DNA of 64,000 nt from Pseudonocardia sp. C8 (GTDB lineage: Bacteria > Actinomycetota > Actinomycetes > Mycobacteriales > Pseudonocardiaceae), in contig NZ_JACMTR010000002.1 of assembly GCF_014267175.1 (NCBI RefSeq), forward strand, positions 632,001-696,000. The letters run 5' to 3'. The position numbers were made by a program, and so were the translations under genes. A model generated the notes under the pieces. That model was not told the origin of the DNA. It was given only the letters and a program-made list of their open reading frames with translations, and did no database searches. Positions 43,010-50,360 of the stretch are shown piece after piece; the stretch's first letter is position 1, and each line of letters opens with the position of its first letter.

Positions 43010-43531
43010 ATGACCAACCCCTTCGGCGGCCAGGCTCGGCCGGCACCGGGCCTGCCCCAGCTGCCCACCCCGCCGACCGGGTGGCCGGTGGGCTCCTACG
43101 CCACCTACGAGGAGGCGCAGCGGGCCGTCGACCACCTCGCCGACTCCGACTTCCCGGTGCGCGACGTGACGATCGTCGGCGTCGACCTCATGCTGGTGGA
43201 ACGCGTGATCGGCCGGCTGACCTGGGGCCGGGTCCTGGCCTCCGGCGCGGCCTCCGGCGCCTGGCTGGGCCTGTTCGTCGGCCTGCTGCTGTCGCTGTTC
43301 TCGCCGGACGGCAGCTTCCTGCCGATCCTGGTCGGGCTCGGCTCCGGCGCGGTGTTCGGCCTGGTCTTCGCCGCGGTCGGCTACGGCGCCAGCAAGGGAC
43401 GGCGGGACTTCCAGTCCGCCAGCCAGATGGTCGCCGGCCGCTACGACGTCCTGTGCGAGCCCCGCAACGCCGAGCAGGCCCGCGAGATGCTCGCCAAGCT
43501 CGCGATGGGCGGGCCCGGCGGGGGTTTCTGA
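43010..43531 (+). CDS. YflT/general-stress-type small membrane protein
   Basis: This 173-aa protein has an N-terminal domain of the YflT type (VGSYATYEEAQRAVDHLADS, then VRDVTIVGVDL), two membrane segments (VLASGAASGAWLGLFVGLLL and LVGLGSGAVFGLVFAAVGYG) and a C-terminal YDVLCEP block. Related genes appear in the mycobacterial locus (Rv1234). ATG 43010 follows GAGGAG. The methyltransferase gene starts in the next base after its stop. The function is unknown; a link to general stress is by family name only. Confidence 0.85.
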   Translation: MTNPFGGQARPAPGLPQLPTPPTGWPVGSYATYEEAQRAVDHLADSDFPVRDVTIVGVDLMLVERVIGRLTWGRVLASGAASGAWLGLFVGLLLSLFSPDGSFLPILVGLGSGAVFGLVFAAVGYGASKGRRDFQSASQMVAGRYDVLCEPRNAEQAREMLAKLAMGGPGGGF

Positions 43532-44602
43532 GTGAGCGGCGGCACCCGGCAGGGCGAGGAGATCCGGCCCTCGACCGTGCACCGGGCCTACGGGCGCGGC
43601 GCGAGCGGCTACGACGCCTACGTCGGCACGATCCCCGGGTACCGGACCCACCTGCGGGTCTCGGCGTCCCGGATGGGGCTCGGTGACGGCCCCGGCCTGC
43701 GGCTGCTCGACATCGGGTGCGGCACCGGCATCTCGACGGAGGCCCTGCTGACCACGGTCAAGGGCGCCGAGGTCGTCGCGGTCGACGCCTCCACCGAGAT
43801 GCTCGCGGTGGCCCGCCGGAAGAACTGGTCGCCGCGGGTGACGTTCGTGCACGCCCGGCTGGAGACCCTCGCCGAGGCCGGCATCGAGGGCCCGTTCGAC
43901 GGGATCCTCGCCTCGTTCCTGGTGTCGAACCTGCCCGACGCCGAGCACGGGCTCCGGCGGCTGCTGTCGCTGCTGGCGCCGGGAGCCCCGCTGGCCGTGC
44001 ACGACTACGCCGTCGGCGGGGCCCGCGGGAAGGCCCGCTGGACGACGGCGAACTGGACCTACCTGCTGCCGATGGCGTCGATCCGCTGGGGTGTCCCGGA
44101 CCTGGCCCGCTACCGGATGAAGCGGGTCGGGGGTGCGGGCGGGCCCGAGCAGATGGTGCACCGGATGAAGCGGGCCGGGTTCGACGACGTCCGGGTGCAG
44201 ACCGTCGGCGGGCCGCTGCAGCACGTCGTGCACACCTTTCTCGGGCGCCGCCCGGACGAGCCGGACGTCGTGGGGGAGCGGCAGGCGAGGGCCGCACCGG
44301 CCGCCGAGCCGGATGCCGCCGGCGCGGGGGAGCTCGACGAGGGCGGCCCGGGGGACCCCGGCTACGCCGACGAGCTCCCGGCGGAGGTCCGGGACGGCAG
44401 CGCCGATTCCGCCGATTCCGCCGGCGCCGACCCGGACGGCCGCGCCGGCCCGGACGACCCCGACGACCGGCGCTCCGGCGACCCCGACGACCGGCGCTCC
44501 CCAGGCGACCCGGCCGACCGGCCCCGCGGCGGCGGGGTGACCCGGTCGGGGGAGGGCGGCGACGACCCGCCCACCCCGCCGTCCGGCACCCCGGCGGTCT
44601 GA
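43532..44602 (+). CDS. SAM-dependent methyltransferase with disordered acidic tail
   Basis: A class I methyltransferase, 356 aa. The core (to about residue 245) has motif I LLDIGCGTGISTEAL, the acidic VVAVDASTEML and FDGILASFLVSNLPDA. The last 110 residues are Asp/Pro/Arg-rich and look disordered, with a near-repeat DDPDDRRSG and DPDDRRSPG at 44455-44515. GTG 43532 directly follows the stop of the upstream gene. The substrate is unknown; YKGAYA-like lipid or quinone methyltransferases have similar cores. The tail is not part of usual family members. Confidence 0.85.
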   Translation: MSGGTRQGEEIRPSTVHRAYGRGASGYDAYVGTIPGYRTHLRVSASRMGLGDGPGLRLLDIGCGTGISTEALLTTVKGAEVVAVDASTEMLAVARRKNWSPRVTFVHARLETLAEAGIEGPFDGILASFLVSNLPDAEHGLRRLLSLLAPGAPLAVHDYAVGGARGKARWTTANWTYLLPMASIRWGVPDLARYRMKRVGGAGGPEQMVHRMKRAGFDDVRVQTVGGPLQHVVHTFLGRRPDEPDVVGERQARAAPAAEPDAAGAGELDEGGPGDPGYADELPAEVRDGSADSADSAGADPDGRAGPDDPDDRRSGDPDDRRSPGDPADRPRGGGVTRSGEGGDDPPTPPSGTPAV

Positions 44603-44623
44603 CCCCCGCGCGGTCGGGCGGGC

Positions 44624-45724
44624 CTACAGCCAGCCGTTGCGCCGGAAGTTGCGGTACAGGGCCCCGCAGATCAGCACGATGCCCAGCAGCACCATCGGGT
44701 AGCCGTACTTCCAGTGCAGCTCCGGCATGTAGTCGAAGTTCATGCCGTACACCCCGGCGATCATGGTCGGCACCGAGATCAGGCCGGCGTAGGCGGTGAT
44801 CTTCCGCATGTCGTTGTTCTGCCGCATGCTGATCTTCGCGAGCACGGCGTCGACCAGCGTCGTCAGGAGCTCGTTGAACCCGGCGACCTGCTCGGCGACG
44901 CCGCCGAGGTGGTCGTCGACGTCGCGGAAGTAGGACCGGACGTCGTGCGGGACCAGCGCGCTGTAGCCCTCGGAGAGCTTGCGCATCGGCCCGACCAGCG
45001 GCATCACGCAGCGGCGCAGGTCGAGGATCTCGCGCTTCATGACGTAGATCTGCTCGGGGTTCATCGTCGAGCGCGGCGAGAACACCTCGGCCTCGACGGC
45101 GTCGATGTCGTCCTCGATCTGCCGGCAGACCTCGATGTAGGAGTCGACGATGTGGTCGGCGATGGCGTGCAGCACGGCCGCCGGCCCCAGCGCCAGCTGC
45201 TCCGGGTCGTCCTCGAGGCGGCGGCGCACCTCGCGCAGCCCGGAGTGCCGGCCGTGCCGGACGGTCACCACGAAGTCCCGCCCGAGGAACGCCATGACCT
45301 CGCCGGTCTCGACGATCTCGTTGGCCGTCGTCGGGTCGGCGTGTCCGACGTAGCGGACGGTCTTGAGCACCATGAACAGCGTGTCGTCGTAGCGCTCGAG
45401 CTTGGGCCGGTTGTGCGCGTGCACGGCGTCCTCGACGGCGAGCTCGTGCAGGCCGTAGGTCTCGGCGACCCCGGAGATCTGGGTGTCGTCGGGCTCGTGC
45501 AGGCCGATCCAGACGAAGCCCTCGCCGCGCTCGCGGACCTCGGCGATCGCCTCGTCGTGCGTCCACCGGCCCGGCAGGCGCTCGCCGTCGACGTACACGG
45601 CGCAGTCGACGACGTAGGCGGACAGCGGGACCCGCAGCCGGTTGGCGACACTGGCCGGGGTCGCGCGCCGGTCGCGGCGGCCCGCGGAGCGGAGCGTGGG
45701 ACGGAGCTGGGACAGCGAGGGCAT
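44624..45724 (-). CDS. corA: CorA magnesium/cobalt channel
   Basis: CorA is a pentameric magnesium channel in the inner membrane. The 366-aa protein has a cytoplasmic funnel domain (GFVWIGLHEPDD, HELAVEDAVHAHNRPKLERYDD) and a long helix, followed by two C-terminal membrane segments with the selectivity motif YGMNFDYMPEL. The last segment ends in NFRRNGWL with basic residues. ATG 45724 has GGAGG 10 nt upstream (GTG 45727 is the close alternative). It matches the mycobacterial Rv1239c. A possible upstream leader ORF is at 45836. Confidence 0.92.
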   Translation of the reverse strand: MPSLSQLRPTLRSAGRRDRRATPASVANRLRVPLSAYVVDCAVYVDGERLPGRWTHDEAIAEVRERGEGFVWIGLHEPDDTQISGVAETYGLHELAVEDAVHAHNRPKLERYDDTLFMVLKTVRYVGHADPTTANEIVETGEVMAFLGRDFVVTVRHGRHSGLREVRRRLEDDPEQLALGPAAVLHAIADHIVDSYIEVCRQIEDDIDAVEAEVFSPRSTMNPEQIYVMKREILDLRRCVMPLVGPMRKLSEGYSALVPHDVRSYFRDVDDHLGGVAEQVAGFNELLTTLVDAVLAKISMRQNNDMRKITAYAGLISVPTMIAGVYGMNFDYMPELHWKYGYPMVLLGIVLICGALYRNFRRNGWL

Positions 45725-46094
45725 CACGATGGGACCTCCGGGCGGGCCGGGAGCACGCCCGCGTGCGGCGGGCGTGGCCTGGACGTGCGGCCGCGCCGTG
45801 GCGGGCCGCCGGACTCGCGACACGCCTCCCGCCGGTCAGCCCGGGGACACGCTCCGGACCGGGCGCAACGGGAGGCGGCACGTACTGCTCACCGGTGTCT
45901 GGGGCTCGGACGACACCGCGCTCACCTCCCCTGCTGCTGGGACCGTCTCCATGCTCATCGCTCGTGCACCGCGAAACGTGTCAGGAATGTGAGATCCCCG
46001 ACCGTGCACGTGTGAGCCCGGCCGCCCCGGGTCGTGGCGGCCGCCGGATAGATTACCCCGGCAAGTGATCTACAACGTGAGGGGAGCGTGAACG
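45725..46094. other. Intergenic region between corA and maoC
   Basis: These 370 bp separate divergent genes. They contain a possible 40-codon minus-strand ORF (45836-45958) ahead of corA. On the plus strand GTGAGGGG lies just before the MaoC GTG at 46095; a possible -10 box TAGATT lies near 46049. No other feature is seen. Confidence 0.5.
45836..45958 (-). CDS. Possible 40-aa leader ORF upstream of corA
   Basis: A minus-strand frame of 40 codons starts MSMETVPAAGEVSAV and ends near LRPVRSVSPG, 111 bp before the corA start. Most third positions are G or C, as in real genes of this genome. The ribosome site is weak. It could be a leader peptide that senses proline, arginine or magnesium, as known for some bacterial corA/mgt leaders, or it may be chance. 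Confidence 0.3.
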   Translation of the reverse strand: MSMETVPAAGEVSAVSSEPQTPVSSTCRLPLRPVRSVSPG

Positions 46095-46598
46095 GTGCAG
46101 TTCGGGCGCTACTACGAGGAGTTCGAGGTCGGTGCGGTGTACAGGCACTGGCCCGGCAAGACGGTCACCGAGTACGACGACCACCTGTTCTGCCTGCTCA
46201 CGATGAACCACCACCCGCTGCACATGGACGCGCACTACGCGGGCGAGACGACCGACTTCGGCAAGAACGTCGTGGTCGGCAACTACATCTACTCGCTGCT
46301 GCTGGGCATGTCGGTGCCGGACATCTCCGGCAAGGCGATCGCGAACCTCGAGGTCGAGTCGCTCAAGCACGTCAAGCCGACCTTCCACGGGGACACGATC
46401 TACGGCGAGACCGAGGTCCTGGACAAGACCGAGTCGAAGTCGAAGGACGACCGCGGCGTGGTGTACGTCGAGACCCGCGGCTACAACCAGGACGGCACCG
46501 TCGTCTGCACCTTCCGCCGGAAGGTGATGGTGCCGAAGCGGTCCTACGGCGAGGCCCGCGGCGGCGAGCAGCCCGGGCGTCCGACGCCGAAGGTCTGA
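46095..46598 (+). CDS. MaoC-like enoyl-CoA hydratase
   Basis: A hot-dog-fold hydratase, 167 aa, likely acting on an unsaturated acyl-CoA of the mesaconyl or methylcrotonyl type. It has YYEEFEVGAVYRHWPGKTV at the start, FCLLTMNHHPLHMDAHYA with the catalytic His region, FGKNVVVGNY and the C-terminal YVETRGYNQDG. GTG 46095 has GTGAGGGGAGC upstream. It belongs functionally with the CoA ester lyase and acyl-CoA dehydrogenase at 40626-42824, although corA and two other genes lie between them. Confidence 0.88.
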   Translation: MQFGRYYEEFEVGAVYRHWPGKTVTEYDDHLFCLLTMNHHPLHMDAHYAGETTDFGKNVVVGNYIYSLLLGMSVPDISGKAIANLEVESLKHVKPTFHGDTIYGETEVLDKTESKSKDDRGVVYVETRGYNQDGTVVCTFRRKVMVPKRSYGEARGGEQPGRPTPKV

Positions 46599-46634
46599 GC
46601 CCCCGACGGCCCCGCGGCGGTCGGACGCGGCGGT

Positions 46635-47042
46635 TCAGATGCGGGGCAGGCAGTCCCAGCCGCGCAGGGTCTCGGTGAGGCCGTCGACCACCGGGAGGAC
46701 GGCGTAGGCGGCGCGGTCGACGAAGCGGGCGTCGTCCGCGTCGTCGCCGGGGCACGGGACCGCGGCCGAGCCCGGAGCGACGGCGCACAGGTAGTCCGCG
46801 ATCCGGTACGGCCCGCGGTGCACCACGCCGACGAGCCGTCCCGGGCGGACGGTGAGCCCGGTCTCCTCGGCCAGCTCGCGGACGACCGCGGCGTGGTCGT
46901 CCTCACCCGGCTCGACCCGGCCCCCCGGCACGGACCAGAGGCCCCGCCCGGGATCGTTCGCCCTGCGCACCAAGAGCAATCGGCCGTCCGGGTCGAACAG
47001 GATTCCACCCACGCAGGCGACGTGTCGGCTACTGTCGGTCAT
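46635..47042 (-). CDS. Nudix hydrolase
   Basis: Nudix enzymes cleave nucleoside diphosphates linked to another moiety and can sanitise nucleotide pools. The 135-aa protein has a complete Nudix box GGRVEPGEDDHAAVVRELAE, then ETGL (about residues 40-62), matching Gx5Ex7REUxEExGU. The substrate cannot be read. ATG 47042 lies 8 nt after TACCGT on the minus strand, so it may be leaderless. It is divergent from the small membrane-protein gene. Confidence 0.9.
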   Translation of the reverse strand: MTDSSRHVACVGGILFDPDGRLLLVRRANDPGRGLWSVPGGRVEPGEDDHAAVVRELAEETGLTVRPGRLVGVVHRGPYRIADYLCAVAPGSAAVPCPGDDADDARFVDRAAYAVLPVVDGLTETLRGWDCLPRI

Positions 47043-47050
47043 CCGGAATG

Positions 47051-47056
47051 ACGGTA
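47051..47056 (-). promoter_or_regulatory. Candidate -10 box of the Nudix gene
   Basis: TACCGT on the minus strand, 8 nt before the ATG. Consistent with a leaderless transcript. Confidence 0.4.
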
Positions 47057-47134
47057 CGCTGCTCGGGTGCCGGTACCCCGTGCCCGCGGGGCTCGGGTAC
47101 CAATGTCGAGGTTGTTCCCAACGGGCCGGAACGG

Positions 47135-47299
47135 GTGACGGGTAACGTGCGCAAGATTCTGATCTTCGTCGCTGTGGCGCTGGGTATCTTCCTGGTCGTG
47201 ACCGCTCCCCAAGCGGCGGCGAACTCGGTCACGAACGTGGGCAACGTGCTCTACGACGCCGCGCAGTCGGTGTCGACGTTCGTCACGTCGCTGATCTGA
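47135..47299 (+). CDS. Small membrane/secreted protein
   Basis: A 54-aa protein, shorter than most gene-finder cut-offs. It has one hydrophobic helix (ILIFVAVALGIFLVVTAP) and an Asn/Ser-rich tail (NSVTNVGNVLYDAAQSV). GTG 47135 or 47147 are both possible; the frame is open further upstream, where the sequence has no protein-like character. It lies 4 bp before the PH-domain gene and is likely co-transcribed. No family is recognised. Confidence 0.65.
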   Translation: MTGNVRKILIFVAVALGIFLVVTAPQAAANSVTNVGNVLYDAAQSVSTFVTSLI

Positions 47300-47303
47300 G
47301 TCC

Positions 47304-47858
47304 GTGCTCGCGCCCCGGGAGATCGACGAGTACCTGCTCCCCACGGAGCGGCGGGTCATCCGTGTGCGCCAGCACTGGGCCGTCATGTTCAAGCACATCT
47401 GGCAGACGGCGGTGTTCATCCTCCTCGTCGTCGGCGTCGAGCAGTACATGGACGGCTCGACGACGGCCGCCGTCGACGTCCTCGTCGACAACCTCGCCTT
47501 CTACCTGGTGCTGGTGGCGGTCCTGCGGTTCACCGCGCTCACGATCCTCTGGTGGGTCGAGCGCATCGTGATCACCGACAAGCGGGTGATGATCGCGCAG
47601 GGGATCATCGTCCACAACGTCGGCATGATGCCGCTCGGCAAGGTCACCGACCTGACCTTCCAGCGCTCGCTGTCCGGCCGGATACTCGGCTACGGGACGA
47701 TGGTGGTCGAGTCGGCGGGTCAGATCCAGGCGCTCAACCGGATCGACTACATGCCCCGGCCGGAGGAGATCTACGAGGCGCTCTCCGAGCTGGTGTTCGG
47801 GGAGAAGGGCAAGACCCGCGCCACCGGCGCGCTCGCCAAGCCGCGCTGGCGGCGCTGA
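47304..47858 (+). CDS. Bacterial PH domain membrane protein
   Basis: A 184-aa protein with two membrane segments (AVFILLVVGVEQYM and AFYLVLVAVLRFTALTILWWV) followed by a bacterial PH-like domain (ERIVITDKRVMIAQGIIVHN, then GKVTDLTFQRSLSGRILGYG). Such proteins sit at the membrane, with unclear function. It follows the 54-aa gene by 4 bp. GTG 47304 gives the natural length. A PHP phosphoesterase gene follows after 22 bp with its own candidate promoter. Confidence 0.87.
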   Translation: MLAPREIDEYLLPTERRVIRVRQHWAVMFKHIWQTAVFILLVVGVEQYMDGSTTAAVDVLVDNLAFYLVLVAVLRFTALTILWWVERIVITDKRVMIAQGIIVHNVGMMPLGKVTDLTFQRSLSGRILGYGTMVVESAGQIQALNRIDYMPRPEEIYEALSELVFGEKGKTRATGALAKPRWRR

Positions 47859-47867
47859 CCCGCCCGC

Positions 47868-47873
47868 TAGGGT
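47868..47873 (+). promoter_or_regulatory. Candidate -10 box of the PHP gene
   Basis: TAGGGT, 7 nt before the GTG at 47881. Confidence 0.4.
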
Positions 47874-47880
47874 CGCGGGC

Positions 47881-48756
47881 GTGGTCCGGCCCGTGATCGA
47901 TCTGCACACCCACTCGACGGCCTCCGACGGCACCGACAGCCCCGCCGGCCTGGTCCGGGCGGCGGCCGCCGCCGGGCTGGACGTCGTCGCGCTCACCGAC
48001 CACGACACCACCGGCGGGTGGGACGAGGCGGTCGCCGCGCTCCCGCCGGGGCTGGCCCTGGTGCGGGGCGCCGAGTTCTCCTGCCTGAGCCCGACCGGGC
48101 GTGCCGGGGAGCACCGTTGCTCGGTGCACCTGCTCGGGTACCTGTTCGACCCGGAGCACCACGCGGTCGTCGCCGAGCAGGAACGCCTGCGCACCGAACG
48201 GGTGCAGCGGCTGCACCGCATGATCGAGGCCATGGCCGCGGACGGGTACCCGGTCGACGTCGAGACCGTCTTCGCGCACCTGCCCGAGGGCGGTAGCGCG
48301 GGGCGGCCGCACCTGGCGCGGGCGCTGGTCGCCGCCGGCGTGGTCGCGTCGGTGGACGCGGCGTTCGCCGAGCTGCTGCACAACGACAGCCCGTACTACG
48401 TGCCGCGGGCCGACACCGCCGTCGAGACCGCCGTCGAGATGATCTCCGCCGCGGGTGGGGTCGCGGTGTTCGCGCACCCGCTGGCCCGCACCCGGGGACG
48501 GGTGGTCGAGCCGTCGGTGCTGGTCGACCTGGCCGGCCGCGGGCTCGCCGGCGTCGAGGTGGACCACCCGCACCACAGCCCGCAGGACCGGGCGCTGCTG
48601 CGGGAGCTCGCGGCCGAGCACGGCCTGCTCGTCACCGGCTCCAGCGACTACCACGGCACCAACAAGACGACCCCGCTCGCCGCGGAGACCACCGATCCGG
48701 GGGTCTACGAGCGGCTCGTCGCGCACGCCACGGGTGTCGAGGTCGTGACCGGCTGA
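47881..48756 (+). CDS. PHP-domain phosphoesterase
   Basis: A metal-dependent phosphoesterase, 291 aa, of the PHP group that includes 3',5'-nucleoside bisphosphate phosphatase. The metal ligands are in DLHTHSTASDGTDSP, LTDHDTTGG, GAEFSC, FAHPLA and VTGSSDYHG. The middle insertion (GGSAGRPHLARALV) is also typical of this family. GTG 47881 lies 7 nt after TAGGGT. A RecB-like nuclease gene follows 51 bp downstream, suggesting nucleic-acid or nucleotide turnover; the substrate is not shown. Confidence 0.9.
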   Translation: MVRPVIDLHTHSTASDGTDSPAGLVRAAAAAGLDVVALTDHDTTGGWDEAVAALPPGLALVRGAEFSCLSPTGRAGEHRCSVHLLGYLFDPEHHAVVAEQERLRTERVQRLHRMIEAMAADGYPVDVETVFAHLPEGGSAGRPHLARALVAAGVVASVDAAFAELLHNDSPYYVPRADTAVETAVEMISAAGGVAVFAHPLARTRGRVVEPSVLVDLAGRGLAGVEVDHPHHSPQDRALLRELAAEHGLLVTGSSDYHGTNKTTPLAAETTDPGVYERLVAHATGVEVVTG

Positions 48757-48795
48757 CGGCGGCGGCCGCGCGAACGGGCCCGGTCACCGGCGCTG

Positions 48796-48801
48796 TACGG
48801 T
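48796..48801 (+). promoter_or_regulatory. Candidate -10 box of the RecB-like gene
   Basis: TACGGT, 6 nt before the ATG at 48808. Confidence 0.4.
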
Positions 48802-48807
48802 GGGTGA

Positions 48808-49692
48808 ATGGCCCGGACCACCCCGCCCTCCACCGGGTGCCCGGACGGCCAGCTCGGCCTGGACCTGCTGGATCCGGACTTCGGCGCGACCGCGCTGCAC
48901 CGGGTGACCCCCGCCCGGCTCGACACCTGGCACGCCTGCCCGCGGCGCTACCGGATGCTGCACGTCGACCGTCCGGCGCCGGCCCGGGGCGGCGCGTTCG
49001 CGCACACCACCCTGGGCGCGGTCGTGCACCTGGCCCTGCGGTCGCTGGCCCGGCTGCCCGCGCACCGGCGGACCCCGGCCGAGGCGGCCGCGCTGGTCGG
49101 CCGGCACTGGTCCGACGAGGGGTTCGCCGACCGGGCCCAGGCCGCCCGCTACCGGGACCGCGCCGGCGACTGGCTGGCCGCGGCCGCGGAGGGCCCCGCC
49201 GGGCGGGCCGAGCCGGTCGCGGTCGAGCGGTGGGTGAGCGCGCCGGCCGGAGGCCTGCTGGTGGAGGGCCGGATCGACCGCCTGGACGACGACGGCGCCG
49301 GCGGCCTCACCGTCGTCGACTTCAAGACCGGGCGCCGGGTCCCGTCCGCCGCCGACGCCCGGGACTCGCGCCAGCTCGCGCTCTACGCCGTCGCCGCGGG
49401 CCACGTCTTCCGGCGCCCGTGCCGGCGGGTCGAGCTGCACCACGTCCCGAGCGGGACGGTCGCCGGCTGGGAGCACGACGACGCCTCCCTCGACGCGCAC
49501 GTCGCCTCGGCGGAGGCGGCCGTCGCCGCGGCCGCAGGGGCGACCGCCGAGCTGGCCGGCGGCGCGGACCCCGGCTCGGCGTTCCCGGTGCGGACCGGCG
49601 CGCACTGCGGCACCTGCCCGGTCCGGCGGCACTGCCCGGAGGGGCGGGCCGCCGTGCCCGAGCCGCGTCCGTGGGACCTTCTCGTCCCGTGA
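48808..49692 (+). CDS. RecB-family PD-(D/E)xK nuclease with Fe-S cysteines
   Basis: A stand-alone exonuclease-type domain, 294 aa. It has the PDDEXK core: LLVEGRIDRLDDD then LTVVDFKTGRR (Asp, Asp and Lys). Four Cys that could hold a 4Fe-4S cluster are visible: WHACPRRYR near residue 45 and HCGTCPVRRHCPEG near the C-terminus. This is the Cas4/AddB-like arrangement, but there is no CRISPR array in the window. ATG 48808 lies 6 nt after TACGGT. It may act in DNA repair. Confidence 0.87.
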   Translation: MARTTPPSTGCPDGQLGLDLLDPDFGATALHRVTPARLDTWHACPRRYRMLHVDRPAPARGGAFAHTTLGAVVHLALRSLARLPAHRRTPAEAAALVGRHWSDEGFADRAQAARYRDRAGDWLAAAAEGPAGRAEPVAVERWVSAPAGGLLVEGRIDRLDDDGAGGLTVVDFKTGRRVPSAADARDSRQLALYAVAAGHVFRRPCRRVELHHVPSGTVAGWEHDDASLDAHVASAEAAVAAAAGATAELAGGADPGSAFPVRTGAHCGTCPVRRHCPEGRAAVPEPRPWDLLVP

Positions 49693-49705
49693 GCGTGAGC
49701 GTCCC

Positions 49706-50317
49706 GTGAGCACCCCGCACCCCGGCCCGCACCCGCGTCCCGGCCCGCCCCGGCGACCCGGCCCGCCGGACCGGCGCGGCCCCGGGCCCGCGGCCCCGCC
49801 CGGGCGACCGCCCGAGCCGCCGACCCGGCCGATCGGCGGATCCGGGAACGGCGCGCACCGCGCCGGCGGTGCCGGGCACGGCTCCCGGCGCGGGCGGCCC
49901 GGCGCCGCCCCGCAGGACGAGCACCCCGCGTCCCGCCCGCCGGCGGAGCACCCCGCGGCCCGCCCACCGGGCGGAGGCCGGTCCCGGCGCGGCACCCACC
50001 GGCCCGTCCGGCCCGCCCGGCCCGCGGCGCCGGCGGGTCCCTCGGCCGCCGGGCGGGTCCTGCGCGGGCTCAGCGGGGTGCTGGCCGGCGGTCTCGTCGT
50101 GCTCGCGCTCGGGCTCGGGGTCGTCGCGTGGCTGGCCGGCCGCAACGGGGTGCCGGGCCCGGGCGCGGCCGACCTGACCGCGCACCTCGTGGCGGCCGCC
50201 GTCGCCGTCGCCGGGCAGGTCGTGGCCGACCGGCGCGGGGACCGGACCGGGACCCTGGCCGCGCTCGGCGTCGTCGGCACGGTCGGCCTGGTGCTCGGGG
50301 TCGGCTGGTTCCTGTAG
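49706..50317 (+). CDS. Pro-rich protein with two membrane helices
   Basis: A 203-aa protein of unknown function. The first 115 residues are Pro/Arg/Gly-rich and disordered. Two or three hydrophobic segments follow (GGLVVLALGLGVVAWLA, LVAAAVAVAGQVVA, LGVVGTVGLVLGVGWFL). It lies 13 bp after the RecB-like gene. GTG 49706 is the chosen start. Codon use is extreme but in line with other genes here. No family is recognised. Confidence 0.65.
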   Translation: MSTPHPGPHPRPGPPRRPGPPDRRGPGPAAPPGRPPEPPTRPIGGSGNGAHRAGGAGHGSRRGRPGAAPQDEHPASRPPAEHPAARPPGGGRSRRGTHRPVRPARPAAPAGPSAAGRVLRGLSGVLAGGLVVLALGLGVVAWLAGRNGVPGPGAADLTAHLVAAAVAVAGQVVADRRGDRTGTLAALGVVGTVGLVLGVGWFL

Positions 50318-50348
50318 CGCACCTGGCCGCCGTCCCGGCCCGCCTGGC

Positions 50349-50354
50349 TACGCT
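50349..50354 (+). promoter_or_regulatory. Candidate -10 box of the histidine kinase gene
   Basis: TACGCT, 6 nt before the GTG at 50361. Confidence 0.4.
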
Positions 50355-50360
50355 GGCACC

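Noticed and set aside
44455..44515. DPDDRR repeat as a mobile or regulatory element
   Set aside because: It is a short in-frame duplication in a disordered tail and has no other copies in the window.
48808..49692. RecB-like nuclease as a Cas4 protein
   Set aside because: It has the same core and Cys layout, but no CRISPR array or other cas gene is in the window; a repair nuclease is more likely.
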